From Bin125 sp026705025 (lineage in GTDB: Bacteria; Chloroflexota; Dehalococcoidia; Bin125): 29,264 nt of DNA. The position numbers were made by a program, and so were the translations under genes. Position 1 is the first letter of the stretch; each line of letters begins with the position of its first letter. Shown piece by piece: positions 14,994 through 22,078 of this stretch. The notes beneath the pieces are model-generated. The model saw only the letters and a list, made by a program, of their open reading frames with translations. It did not search any database and was not told the DNA's origin. Location of the stretch: NCBI GenBank assembly GCA_026705025.1, contig JAPPBN010000007.1:1-29264 (forward strand). Direction: 5' to 3'.

Positions 14994-15806
14994 GTGGACG
15001 ATCCTCTCAACTGGTCGACAGATGATCAGGAGCGCGCGCTACGCGCGATCGCGCCCTGGTATGACCTAGATTTCGGATCTCTCACTGACGACGTCGAGAT
15101 GCTCCGAGAACTTACTGCGCCAGGGCAACGGGTGCTTGAGCTGGGAACTGGCAGCGGGCGTCTCGCCGTTCCCCTTGCCGAGCACGGCTGTCATGTGACC
15201 GCCGTGGATTCGTCCGAGGCAATGCTGTCCCTTGGTGAACGACGCATGCGAAATGCCGCAGTCCGGGTGGTCCGCGGTGATATGCGTTGTCTGGAACTCC
15301 AGGAGAGGTTCGATCTGGTTGTGATCGGTCTCTCCACGTTTCAGCATCTGCTCCGTCGCCGAGATCAGCTCGCCGCCCTGCGCACGGCGCGACGTCATCT
15401 GGCGGAGGGCGGACACCTGCTGATCGACTGGACGGCGCCACGCGCCGACGATATCGAGCCGTCAATCCAGATCCTGCAGGTCGAATGGATGCGGCAGGCA
15501 GAGTCGGGAGCCATGGTGACCAAGAGCGCTTCGCAGGAGCTGGCGCAGGATCGTCAGTGCGGCGACCCGATCGATCGCGCGCTGCCGATTGCCTGGATCA
15601 CCTATCAGTACGACTCCGTCGACGAAACGGGTCAGGTTCGCCGTTCGCTGGCCCGATTCCCCTTGCGGGTCAATCTCAGTGTGGGAGAAATGGCCGGCCT
15701 GCTTGCCCAATCGGACCTGCAGGGATCGACCTGGTTCGGCTCATGGGACCTAACGCCGGTAGGCCTGGGCGACCGGATAATCGTGATCGCCGAGGAGGCG
15801 TCGTGA
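14994..15806 (+). CDS. Class I SAM-dependent methyltransferase
   Basis: Predicted small-molecule or protein methyltransferase, 270 residues. Motif I VLELGTGSG is at about 47-55, the acidic end of strand 2 at VTAVDSSEAML, and RGDMRCLEL and FDLVVIGLSTFQHL correspond to the later motifs of the Rossmann fold. The C-terminal part (about 170-270) is mostly beta-strand-like and resembles the cap region of methyltransferase_25-type enzymes. Substrate is unknown. The GTG at 14994 has GGAGG 4 nt upstream; longer forms would overlap apt on the other strand. Its stop overlaps the lipoprotein start by 4 nt (GTGA). It lies head-to-head with the operon that supplies and recycles its cofactor. Confidence 0.88.
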   Translation: MDDPLNWSTDDQERALRAIAPWYDLDFGSLTDDVEMLRELTAPGQRVLELGTGSGRLAVPLAEHGCHVTAVDSSEAMLSLGERRMRNAAVRVVRGDMRCLELQERFDLVVIGLSTFQHLLRRRDQLAALRTARRHLAEGGHLLIDWTAPRADDIEPSIQILQVEWMRQAESGAMVTKSASQELAQDRQCGDPIDRALPIAWITYQYDSVDETGQVRRSLARFPLRVNLSVGEMAGLLAQSDLQGSTWFGSWDLTPVGLGDRIIVIAEEAS

Positions 15807-17092
15807 CCACCCACCGGGCTGTCGCCGCGATTGCCGCCTTGCTTCTGGCCGCGCTGGTCGTGGCCTGCGGATCCTCCAATCCGAATGAGCATGTGCAATC
15901 GAATGAGTTCTTTCGGCCGGCGGCGGCGGAGTCGGGACAACAAGCCGCGGCCGCTGGCGACGATCACCCCGAACAGGGCCAGCAGCAGGCTGCGGACCGT
16001 CCGGACGATGGCGACGACTCACAGCAGTCGGCGTCCTCGCGGCAGGCCGACGGGCAGGGTTCAGCGCAACAGGCAGCGGCTGACGAAGAGCCGGACCAGG
16101 ACGAAGACCGGCCCGCAGCCCCGGCAAGCGAGGACGCACCGCTCGACACCTCCGACGACATTGTCCGCCGATACACCAATCCCAGCTACGGCTACTCGTT
16201 CGAGTTGGTCTGTTCGCCCTTCTGCGATCCGAACTCGAATGGTATCGACCGGGTGTCCTTCCTGTCGGAGACGGGGAGAGCGTTGATCGGCGTAGACGTT
16301 CATGAGGACGATGGATCTGATGGCGAGATGTTCCTGAGATCGACGCTCGCCCTGACCGACAATGTCGAGTTCTCGTCTGTTGAAGAGACCTCCCTCGTCA
16401 CCGGCGAATCGGCCGTGCGCTTCAACTGGGATGAGGATCGCCGCGCCACAGGCGGGTTCCAGGTTCGCTGGCATGCGCTGCTCGTACGGGTCCAGGATGT
16501 GGCCATCATCATGCGCGCCGGCGCAGTGCTGGACGACTACGACGGTGTGTCTCAGTCCCTCGAACGCGCGCTCGCATCCTTCCTGCTGCCGCTTGAAATT
16601 GCCGCGCGGCCCGGCCGCTATGACCGATTTGATTTCACCATCGCCTACGACACCGCGGATGTCTCACAGGAATTCGGGCAGCCAACCAACAGTCCGCCAA
16701 GCGCGGAGGCGGGTATATTCGTGCTCCAGTCAGCGACCGCGTTGAAGGCCGTACTGACCTGGCAGGTACTGGGCGAGGCGTTCTACGACGGCGACACCGC
16801 CATTCAACAGTCGCTGCGCGACTCCCTGGGCATCGAGAACATCACTGGTCTCCGTGACTGGGGGCCGGTGGATGGTCAACAGGCGCGTACCGGAGAGACC
16901 GAGACGCAGTTTGGCGAAGGCGTCATGAAGATCCAGTCATTCGCCTGGTATTGCCGAGACGGTGGACGCGAGTTCGCGCTCCACGTGCTCGACCCCGACG
17001 ACCCGGAATCCGTAGCATTACCGTTGATCGAGAGTTTCCGCTGCACCACCGCGAGCGAAGACGATGCGGCAGAGGCAGGTGGAGACGAATAG
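15803..17092 (+). CDS. Putative lipoprotein with two PsbP-like domains
   Basis: Predicted exported lipoprotein of 429 residues. The GTG start gives a short signal sequence with a lipobox ending at C22 (LVVAC). Residues about 30-115 form a low-complexity Gln/Ala/Asp/Glu linker. The first globular part (about 115-270) opens with YTNPSYGYSFELVC, a pattern like PsbP/DUF1795 domains. The second (about 275-420) opens with YDRFDFTIAYD and may be a divergent copy; this repeat is my reading and needs a structure search. The tail is acidic (EDDAAEAGGDE). GAGGAGG lies about 5 nt before the start, which overlaps the methyltransferase stop by 4 nt. Function unknown. Confidence 0.8.
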   Translation: MTTHRAVAAIAALLLAALVVACGSSNPNEHVQSNEFFRPAAAESGQQAAAAGDDHPEQGQQQAADRPDDGDDSQQSASSRQADGQGSAQQAAADEEPDQDEDRPAAPASEDAPLDTSDDIVRRYTNPSYGYSFELVCSPFCDPNSNGIDRVSFLSETGRALIGVDVHEDDGSDGEMFLRSTLALTDNVEFSSVEETSLVTGESAVRFNWDEDRRATGGFQVRWHALLVRVQDVAIIMRAGAVLDDYDGVSQSLERALASFLLPLEIAARPGRYDRFDFTIAYDTADVSQEFGQPTNSPPSAEAGIFVLQSATALKAVLTWQVLGEAFYDGDTAIQQSLRDSLGIENITGLRDWGPVDGQQARTGETETQFGEGVMKIQSFAWYCRDGGREFALHVLDPDDPESVALPLIESFRCTTASEDDAAEAGGDE

Positions 17093-17118
17093 CACACGCA
17101 GCCGCGGAGCAACGTCTC

Positions 17119-18228
17119 ATGCAGCGATCAGCTATACGCGGAAGTAGCCACCGGCCCATCACTGTCGCACTCGATGCCATGGGTGGCGACAATGCGCCGG
17201 CCAATATTGTCCGTGGAGCCTTGAGCGCAGCTCGTGATACCGATGTCGACATCATCCTCGTCGGGCGCGGCCGCGAGATTCGCTCCCACTTGCCGGCGGC
17301 GCAGCGCAACTTGCGGATCCACGAAGCCTCAGAAGCCATCGCGATGGACGCCCCGCCGACTGCGGTTCGGCGAATGCGCGACTCATCGATCATGGTCGGT
17401 CTGGAGTTGCTGAAGGACGGCGAGGCCGACGCGTTTCTCTCTTTTGGCAACACCGGCGCCGTCATGGCCGGAGCGCTCTTCACGCTTGGTCGCGTTCCTG
17501 GCGTGGGCCGTCCTGCACTCGGCGCGCTGTTCCGCAACGGGCGCGGAACCACATCGCTGCTGCTGGATGTGGGAGCCAATGTCGAAGCTCGGCCCCAACA
17601 TCTGGCCCAGTTCGCCACGATGGGGCGCGCCTACGTGGAGCGCGTCCTCCGCCACCGGAACCCCAGCGTGGGGCTGCTCAACGTCGGGGAAGAGGAGGGT
17701 AAGGGCACCAGCCTGCATCAGGACACCTATCTCCTTCTTGAGCGGCAGGAAACAAACTTCGTTGGCAACATCGAGGGGAATGAAATGGTTGCCGGAGCGG
17801 CCGACGTGATCGTCTCCGACGGGTTTACCGGCAACGTCGCCGTCAAACTGACCGAGGGCCTGGTCGAGCAGCTCTTTGGAGAGCTCAAGCGCAGCATCCA
17901 GGCCAGTGTGATCCACATGGCTGGCGCCTGGCTCATGCGCGGGGCATTCCGGGGTCTGCGAGCCCATTGGGACTACGCCAAGGTCGGGTCGGCCCCTCTC
18001 TTCGGGATCGACGGTGCCGTGCTCGTCGGCCATGGACGTGCCAACACCGAAGCCGTGGCCAGCGGAATCCGCTCGGCCCGCAGCGTCGTCGAGGCGGGCG
18101 TTGTCGACGCGATTCGCGACGCCGTTGCCGGTACCGCTCCGGTGAATGACGAGGATCCGGACGATGCGCCGCCCAGTTCGCAGCGCGATGGTCAGGTGAG
18201 CGACACTTGGCGCTACGAGCGCCGCTGA
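17119..18228 (+). CDS. plsX: Phosphate acyltransferase PlsX
   Basis: Converts acyl-ACP to acyl-phosphate, the first step of phosphatidic acid synthesis in most bacteria. The family blocks are clear: ITVALDAMGGDNAPANIVRGAL near the N-terminus, AFLSFGNTGAVMAGALFTLGRVPGVGRPAL, LLDVGANVEARPQHLAQFA, NVGEEEGKGTSL, NFVGNIEGNEM, DVIVSDGFTGNVAVKL and GAVLVGHGRANTEAV. The protein is 369 residues with a hydrophilic acidic tail of about 30 residues. The ATG at 17119 has GGAG 9 nt upstream; longer frames would overlap the lipoprotein. The usual neighbours rpmF and fabD/acpP are not here. Downstream is trxA on its own promoter. Confidence 0.95.
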   Translation: MQRSAIRGSSHRPITVALDAMGGDNAPANIVRGALSAARDTDVDIILVGRGREIRSHLPAAQRNLRIHEASEAIAMDAPPTAVRRMRDSSIMVGLELLKDGEADAFLSFGNTGAVMAGALFTLGRVPGVGRPALGALFRNGRGTTSLLLDVGANVEARPQHLAQFATMGRAYVERVLRHRNPSVGLLNVGEEEGKGTSLHQDTYLLLERQETNFVGNIEGNEMVAGAADVIVSDGFTGNVAVKLTEGLVEQLFGELKRSIQASVIHMAGAWLMRGAFRGLRAHWDYAKVGSAPLFGIDGAVLVGHGRANTEAVASGIRSARSVVEAGVVDAIRDAVAGTAPVNDEDPDDAPPSSQRDGQVSDTWRYERR

Positions 18229-18231
18229 TTC

Positions 18232-18260
18232 TTGACGAGTCGCTCGAGCAATGCGATACA
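18232..18260 (+). promoter_or_regulatory. Sigma70-type promoter for trxA
   Basis: TTGACG (18232-18237) and GATACA (18255-18260) are separated by exactly 17 nt, starting 4 nt after the plsX stop. The predicted start near 18267 leaves a leader of about 40 nt before the trxA ATG. Five of six -35 bases and four of six -10 bases match the housekeeping consensus. The site is close to the best vegetative promoter in the window. Confidence 0.7.
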
Positions 18261-18308
18261 TTTGTCTCGTTGGTGCCGATGATTCCGTAGTTCGCTTGGA
18301 GGATTGAG

Positions 18309-18635
18309 ATGGCAAAGCCGCAGGAAGTAACTGACGCGAGCTTCCAGGCAGACGTCAAAGACAACGATCTGCCGGTCCTGGTCGACTTCTGGGCGCCCTG
18401 GTGCGGGCCCTGCCGCATGGTTGCCCCGATCGTGGACGAACTCTCCGACGAGTACGACGGTCGGGTGGCGTTTTACAAGCTGAACACCGACGAAAACCCC
18501 GGAATCGCCACCGAATACGGTATCCGCAGCATTCCCACGCTGCTGGTCTTCAAAGGCGGCGAAGTGGCTGGTCAGATTGTCGGCTTCCGGCCCAAGAGCG
18601 ACCTCGCCAAGCGACTTGACGAAGTCCTCACCTAG
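18309..18635 (+). CDS. trxA: Thioredoxin
   Basis: Cytosolic protein-disulfide reductase of 108 residues. The redox motif WCGPC is at residues 31-35 (C32, C35), with the preceding VLVDFWAP strand and the cis-proline region GIRSIPTLLVFKGGE. GGAGG lies 6 nt before the ATG. It is a single-gene unit: a promoter is visible just after plsX, and a hairpin lies 28 nt after the stop. No oddities are seen. Confidence 0.97.
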   Translation: MAKPQEVTDASFQADVKDNDLPVLVDFWAPWCGPCRMVAPIVDELSDEYDGRVAFYKLNTDENPGIATEYGIRSIPTLLVFKGGEVAGQIVGFRPKSDLAKRLDEVLT

Positions 18636-18662
18636 TCGTCATTCCACATAAGTTCTCCTCCG

Positions 18663-18704
18663 AACGGGTCCGACCTCGCCGCTACCGGCGTTGTCGGCCC
18701 GTTT
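18663..18704 (+). terminator. Hairpin terminator after trxA
   Basis: Long stem: AACGGG plus CCGAC (18663-18674, one bulged T) pairs with GTCGG plus CCCGTT (18693-18703). It is topped by a second stem, CGCCG/CGGCG, with a CTAC loop. Only a short GTTT follows, so the T-tract is weak. It lies 28 nt after the trxA stop and well before the next gene, which fits termination of the trxA transcript. Confidence 0.6.
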
Positions 18705-18769
18705 CGCGTATCCTGCGCCCATTCCTACCTGATGTGCGTACCGTGGCATCCTGAAACGAGGCAACCCTG

Positions 18770-19942
18770 ATGAAAGTCGGCGTCCACTTCAACTACCAGA
18801 ACTACAGCGACTGGGACCGATTCGAGGCGCAGGCCGTCTCCCAGGAGCCTCAGATCAGCGACCAACAGGTCTACGAGGAGGAGATCCACCTCGGCGGCCT
18901 GGTTGAACCCCTAGGCTTCGACTCTTACTGGTGCATCGATCACCACTTCTCGCCTTACATCATGACCTCGGGCGCGATGCAGAACCTGACTTACTTCGCT
19001 GGCAAGACCGAACGTATCGACTTCGGCACCATGGTCATCGTGCTGCCCTGGTACGACCCGGTGGCAATCACCGAACAGATCACGGTGCTGGACAACATGC
19101 TCCAGGGCCGCAAGCTGACACTCGGCCTCGGCCGCGGCGCGGCCAAGCGAGAGTTCGAAGCGTTCCGTTCGCCGATGGGCGAATCGCGCGACCGCTTCAT
19201 GGAGTCGCTCGAGGTCGTACGCAAGGGCCTGACCCAGGAGTTCTTCTCGCACGAGGGCGACTTCTACACCATTCCCGAGACCACGATTCGCCCACGTCCA
19301 CGCAACCCGGAGGAACTGCTCAGTTCGATGCGCGTTGCCTGGATCTCTCCCGAGACGCTGGAGATCGCCGCGAATGCCGGGCTGGGGATGCTCTTCACCA
19401 ACTCGAAGAAGTGGGAGGAGTACCAGGCCGACGTTCTGCACTTCAACCAGATCCGCGTCGCCAACGGGTGGGAGCCCAAACAGCCGACCGTGGTCGCCAA
19501 TGTCGCCTGCTTCGACACCGAAGAAGAGGCCTGGGACGTCATGCTGGAGCACACCGGCAAGTTCCAGGAGAGTGTCGAGCGTCACTACCACTTCTCCGAG
19601 TCGGCCCGCTTCGCCGCGACCAAGGGCTACAAGTACTACGCCGAGTTTGGCAAGACCAACGAGAAGACCACCCCTGAGCAGCGCGCCCAGTTCGCGGCCA
19701 TGCCGCAGGCTTGGGGCACGCCCGACCAGGTGATCGAGAAGCTCAAGCACATCCAGCAGATGACCGCCGCGGAAGAAATGATCATGAATTTCCGCATCTC
19801 CGGCGGCATGCCGGCCGAGACAGCCGAGCGCAGCATGCGCCTCTTCGCTTCCGACGTCCTGCCGGCGATCCACGAGCTTGAAGGCACGATGCCGGAAGAA
19901 CTGTCGGGTCGCCCAGCGGCAGAAGCCGTCCCGGCCGACTAG
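18770..19942 (+). CDS. LLM-class flavin-dependent oxidoreductase
   Basis: Luciferase-like monooxygenase-fold enzyme of 390 residues, expected to use FMNH2 or F420 and often oxygen. Typical stretches are GFDSYWCIDHHFSPY (about 49-63), GTMVIVLPWYDPVAITEQITVLDNML, and GRKLTLGLGRGAAKREFEAF followed by MGESRDRFMESLEVVRKGL. The C-terminal WGTPDQVIEKLKHI is the usual late helix. Substrate is unknown. Large families of such enzymes are a known trait of marine SAR202 Chloroflexota. An AGG about 10 nt upstream is a modest ribosome binding site. The next gene starts 4 nt after its stop, so the two are probably cotranscribed. Confidence 0.92.
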   Translation: MKVGVHFNYQNYSDWDRFEAQAVSQEPQISDQQVYEEEIHLGGLVEPLGFDSYWCIDHHFSPYIMTSGAMQNLTYFAGKTERIDFGTMVIVLPWYDPVAITEQITVLDNMLQGRKLTLGLGRGAAKREFEAFRSPMGESRDRFMESLEVVRKGLTQEFFSHEGDFYTIPETTIRPRPRNPEELLSSMRVAWISPETLEIAANAGLGMLFTNSKKWEEYQADVLHFNQIRVANGWEPKQPTVVANVACFDTEEEAWDVMLEHTGKFQESVERHYHFSESARFAATKGYKYYAEFGKTNEKTTPEQRAQFAAMPQAWGTPDQVIEKLKHIQQMTAAEEMIMNFRISGGMPAETAERSMRLFASDVLPAIHELEGTMPEELSGRPAAEAVPAD

Positions 19943-19946
19943 GCGC

Positions 19947-21083
19947 ATGTCTCAGGTTGAGCTGCACGGCACATGCGAACCGCGCTTCGGCGCGGTTCGC
20001 GACGCGTTCGACGCCAACTGGACCGACCACGGCGAAGTCGGCGCATCGCTCTGCGTCATCGTCGGCGGCGAGACCGTCGTCGATCTGTGGGGAGGCCACG
20101 CCGACGCCGAGCGTTCTCGAGTCTGGGAGCGCGACACCATCGCCAACGTCTACTCCTCGACCAAGGGCATCGCCGCGGCCGGCGCCGCGATGCTGATCGA
20201 CCGAGGCCAGCTCGACGTCGAGCGCCCGGTGGCCGACTACTGGCCGGAGTTCGGACAAGCGGGAAAGTCGGAGATCAGGGTCCGTCACCTCCTCACGCAT
20301 GAGGCCGGACTGGCCGGGGTGGACGAGGAGTTGCCCGACGGAGCCGTACTTGACTGGGACCGCATGGTTGGCGCGCTGGAGCGACAGGCGCCGATTTGGA
20401 CGCCCGGCGAGGGCATGGGCTACCACGCGATCACTTACGGTTGGCTGGTCGGTGAAGTGATCCGCCGGATCGACGGCCGCACCTGCGGCGAGTTCGTCCG
20501 CGACGAGATCGCCGGACCGCTTGGCGTCGATTTCTTCATCGGCCTGCCGGAGTCGGAGGACTCCCGGACCGCAGATCTGCTGCCTGCGCCCGGCGCCGGA
20601 CCGATTGGCGTCAGCACGCAGGACAACCTCGCAGCTCGGGCGCTGGGGTTGGCCGCTCCGCGATTGGCGGGGACGGTCAACTCGCGTGAGTGGCGCGCAG
20701 CCGAGTTGCCGGCCGCCAATGGGCATGGCAACGGGCGCTCATTGGCCACGATCTACTCATCGCTCGCGCAGGGCGGAGGCGGCCTGCTGTCAAGCGATTC
20801 GATCGAGGCTTGCGGGGCGACGGAGCATGCCGGGCGCGAGGATATGGTGCTTGGTTTCCTCGTCCGGCGATCGCTGGGTTTCATCCTCAGCACCGCTGGC
20901 GGTCGCTATGAATGGGGACCGAATCCGCGGACGTTCGGGCATTCAGGCGCCGGTGGTTCGCTGGGTTTTGCCGACCCGGATGCTGAGATTGGCTTCGGCT
21001 ACGTGATGAACCAGATGTCGGCCGGGCTCGGCGCCGACCCCCGCTGGAAGCCGATGATCGACGCCGTGTACGCGAGCCTGTAG
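19947..21083 (+). CDS. Serine hydrolase of the class C beta-lactamase / EstB esterase family
   Basis: Predicted cytosolic esterase or amidase of 378 residues. The catalytic SxxK is S70-S-T-K73 in VYSSTKGIAAAGAAML. The tyrosine motif is Y159 in GEGMGYHAITYGWLVGEVIRR, the YHA form typical of EstB-like carboxylesterases rather than true beta-lactamases (YAN). The third motif is HSGAGGSLGFADP near residue 330. No signal peptide is seen, which argues against a periplasmic beta-lactamase. It follows the flavin oxidoreductase by 4 nt. Its stop lies 4 nt from the stop of the convergent radical SAM gene. Confidence 0.9.
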   Translation: MSQVELHGTCEPRFGAVRDAFDANWTDHGEVGASLCVIVGGETVVDLWGGHADAERSRVWERDTIANVYSSTKGIAAAGAAMLIDRGQLDVERPVADYWPEFGQAGKSEIRVRHLLTHEAGLAGVDEELPDGAVLDWDRMVGALERQAPIWTPGEGMGYHAITYGWLVGEVIRRIDGRTCGEFVRDEIAGPLGVDFFIGLPESEDSRTADLLPAPGAGPIGVSTQDNLAARALGLAAPRLAGTVNSREWRAAELPAANGHGNGRSLATIYSSLAQGGGGLLSSDSIEACGATEHAGREDMVLGFLVRRSLGFILSTAGGRYEWGPNPRTFGHSGAGGSLGFADPDAEIGFGYVMNQMSAGLGADPRWKPMIDAVYASL

Positions 21084-21087
21084 CGAC

Positions 21088-21927
21088 TCAGGCCGCCAGC
21101 CTCCGACCTCCCCGGTTCAGATATCCCCGCAACTCCTCCAGCACAAGCTGGCGACGCGCCTCGGTCCAGCCCAATTCTCTGGCAATGCTCAGCGCTGGCT
21201 GCCGCGTGCCCGACGCGAACGGCCCGCTGGCTTCATGGAACGTGTTGATGTGGACCCGCGACACGCCGGTCTCCAGGATCCGCTCGGCAAACGCCCGAGC
21301 ATCGTGCAGCGGCAGCAATGGAGAGACGTTGATTCGCGTGCGGAATCCGGCGTCACTCAGCTGGCGGAGGGCATCGAAGCGGCGATCGATGCTCGCGCAC
21401 TGGGGCTCGAACCGTTTGCGGATCTCATCGGAATCGGTGGTGATGCTCATCGTCACGTTGAAGTGCTCGAAGGTCTTGAACAGATCAATGTCGCGTGTGA
21501 CCAGCGGGCTGCGAGTGAGCACTGCCAGGCGCGCGCCTCGGTGTTCGAGGATCGGCAGCAGTGAACGGGTCAGTTCCAGCCTGGCTTCAATCGGCTGATA
21601 GGGGTCAGTCGCACTACTCATCAGGACCGTTCGGCCATGCAGGTTCTGGCGAGAGTTGCGCAGCTTGGCGATCGCGTTGGTCTTGACCCGAACCCATGTG
21701 CCCCAGCGCTCGCGCTGCTCCTCCTCGGGCACGAAGAACGCTGCGTAGCAATAGGTGCAGGCAAATGTGCAGCCCTGGTAGGGATTGATGACAAAGTCGA
21801 GGTCGGCCAGTCGCCCGGTCGGTCGGGCGAGGATGGCGGAGGAGTCGGCGTAGATGACGTCGGCGACACCCTGGGTGGAGGGTCGGGAGGATGTGGGATT
21901 GGGGTCGAAGAGAGAGAGTTGCAACAT
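21088..21927 (-). CDS. Radical SAM protein related to spore photoproduct lyase (Rv2578c-like)
   Basis: Predicted radical SAM enzyme of 279 residues. The iron-sulfur motif C53-x3-C57-x2-C60 is in NPYQGCTFACTYCYA, followed by WVRVKTNAIAKL, VLMSSATDPYQPIE and LAVLTRSPLVTRDIDL, a set typical of the SplB-like group. The real substrate of this group outside spore formers is unknown; DNA repair is often assumed. I chose the ATG at 21927 (MLQLSLFDPN). Longer frames would read through the promoter and a palindromic repeat. There is no Shine-Dalgarno site, and a -10 box ends 6 nt upstream, so a leaderless message is likely. Regulation by a repressor is suggested by the inverted repeat over the promoter. 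Confidence 0.88.
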   Translation of the reverse strand: MLQLSLFDPNPTSSRPSTQGVADVIYADSSAILARPTGRLADLDFVINPYQGCTFACTYCYAAFFVPEEEQRERWGTWVRVKTNAIAKLRNSRQNLHGRTVLMSSATDPYQPIEARLELTRSLLPILEHRGARLAVLTRSPLVTRDIDLFKTFEHFNVTMSITTDSDEIRKRFEPQCASIDRRFDALRQLSDAGFRTRINVSPLLPLHDARAFAERILETGVSRVHINTFHEASGPFASGTRQPALSIARELGWTEARRQLVLEELRGYLNRGGRRLAA

Positions 21928-21962
21928 CTGTGCAGAGTACAGATGTTCTACTAGTGAGTCAA
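21923..21962 (-). promoter_or_regulatory. Promoter with overlapping palindromic operator for the radical SAM gene
   Basis: On the minus strand TTGACT (21962-21957), 17 nt, then TACTCT (21939-21934) form a good promoter; the ATG begins 6 nt after the -10. A perfect 9-bp inverted repeat, AACATCTGT (21923-21931) and ACAGATGTT (21939-21947), covers the end of the spacer, the -10 box and the start codon. Within the spacer the minus strand reads GAACATCTGTAC, one mismatch from the GAAC-N4-GTTC core of Bacillus-type LexA boxes. This is the classic place for a repressor. The repressor identity is inference. Confidence 0.6.
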
Positions 21963-21970
21963 CCGATAGG

Positions 21971-22061
21971 TCCGTCATTCCAGCAATCGCTGGAATCTCG
22001 ATCGCGAGCGATCGTTTGCGAGCCCCCGAGCGAGATTCCCAGCGAAGCTGGGAATGACGGA
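21971..22061. repeat. REPIN-like double palindrome (91 bp)
   Basis: Two hairpins face each other. The left is TTCCAGC-AATC-GCTGGAA (21978-21995). The right is ATTCCCAGC-GAA-GCTGGGAAT (22035-22055). The element is bounded by a perfect 11-bp inverted repeat, TCCGTCATTCC (21971-21981) and GGAATGACGGA (22051-22061), with a further GAATCTCG/CGAGATTC pairing inside. This two-in-one layout is that of REP doublets (REPINs) or small MITEs. It sits 17 nt after the amidohydrolase stop and just upstream of the radical SAM promoter, so it may also end or stabilise the amidohydrolase transcript. Confidence 0.8.
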
Positions 22062-22078
22062 TTCTGATCGCCGCCGGG

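Noticed and set aside
18770..19942. Bacterial luciferase (light emission)
   Set aside because: Only the general LLM fold is shared. There are no lux neighbours and the single subunit is typical of non-luminescent flavin oxidoreductases.
19947..21083. Antibiotic-resistance class C beta-lactamase
   Set aside because: The SxxK motif is present, but the tyrosine motif is YHA rather than YAN and there is no signal peptide. An EstB-like esterase fits better.
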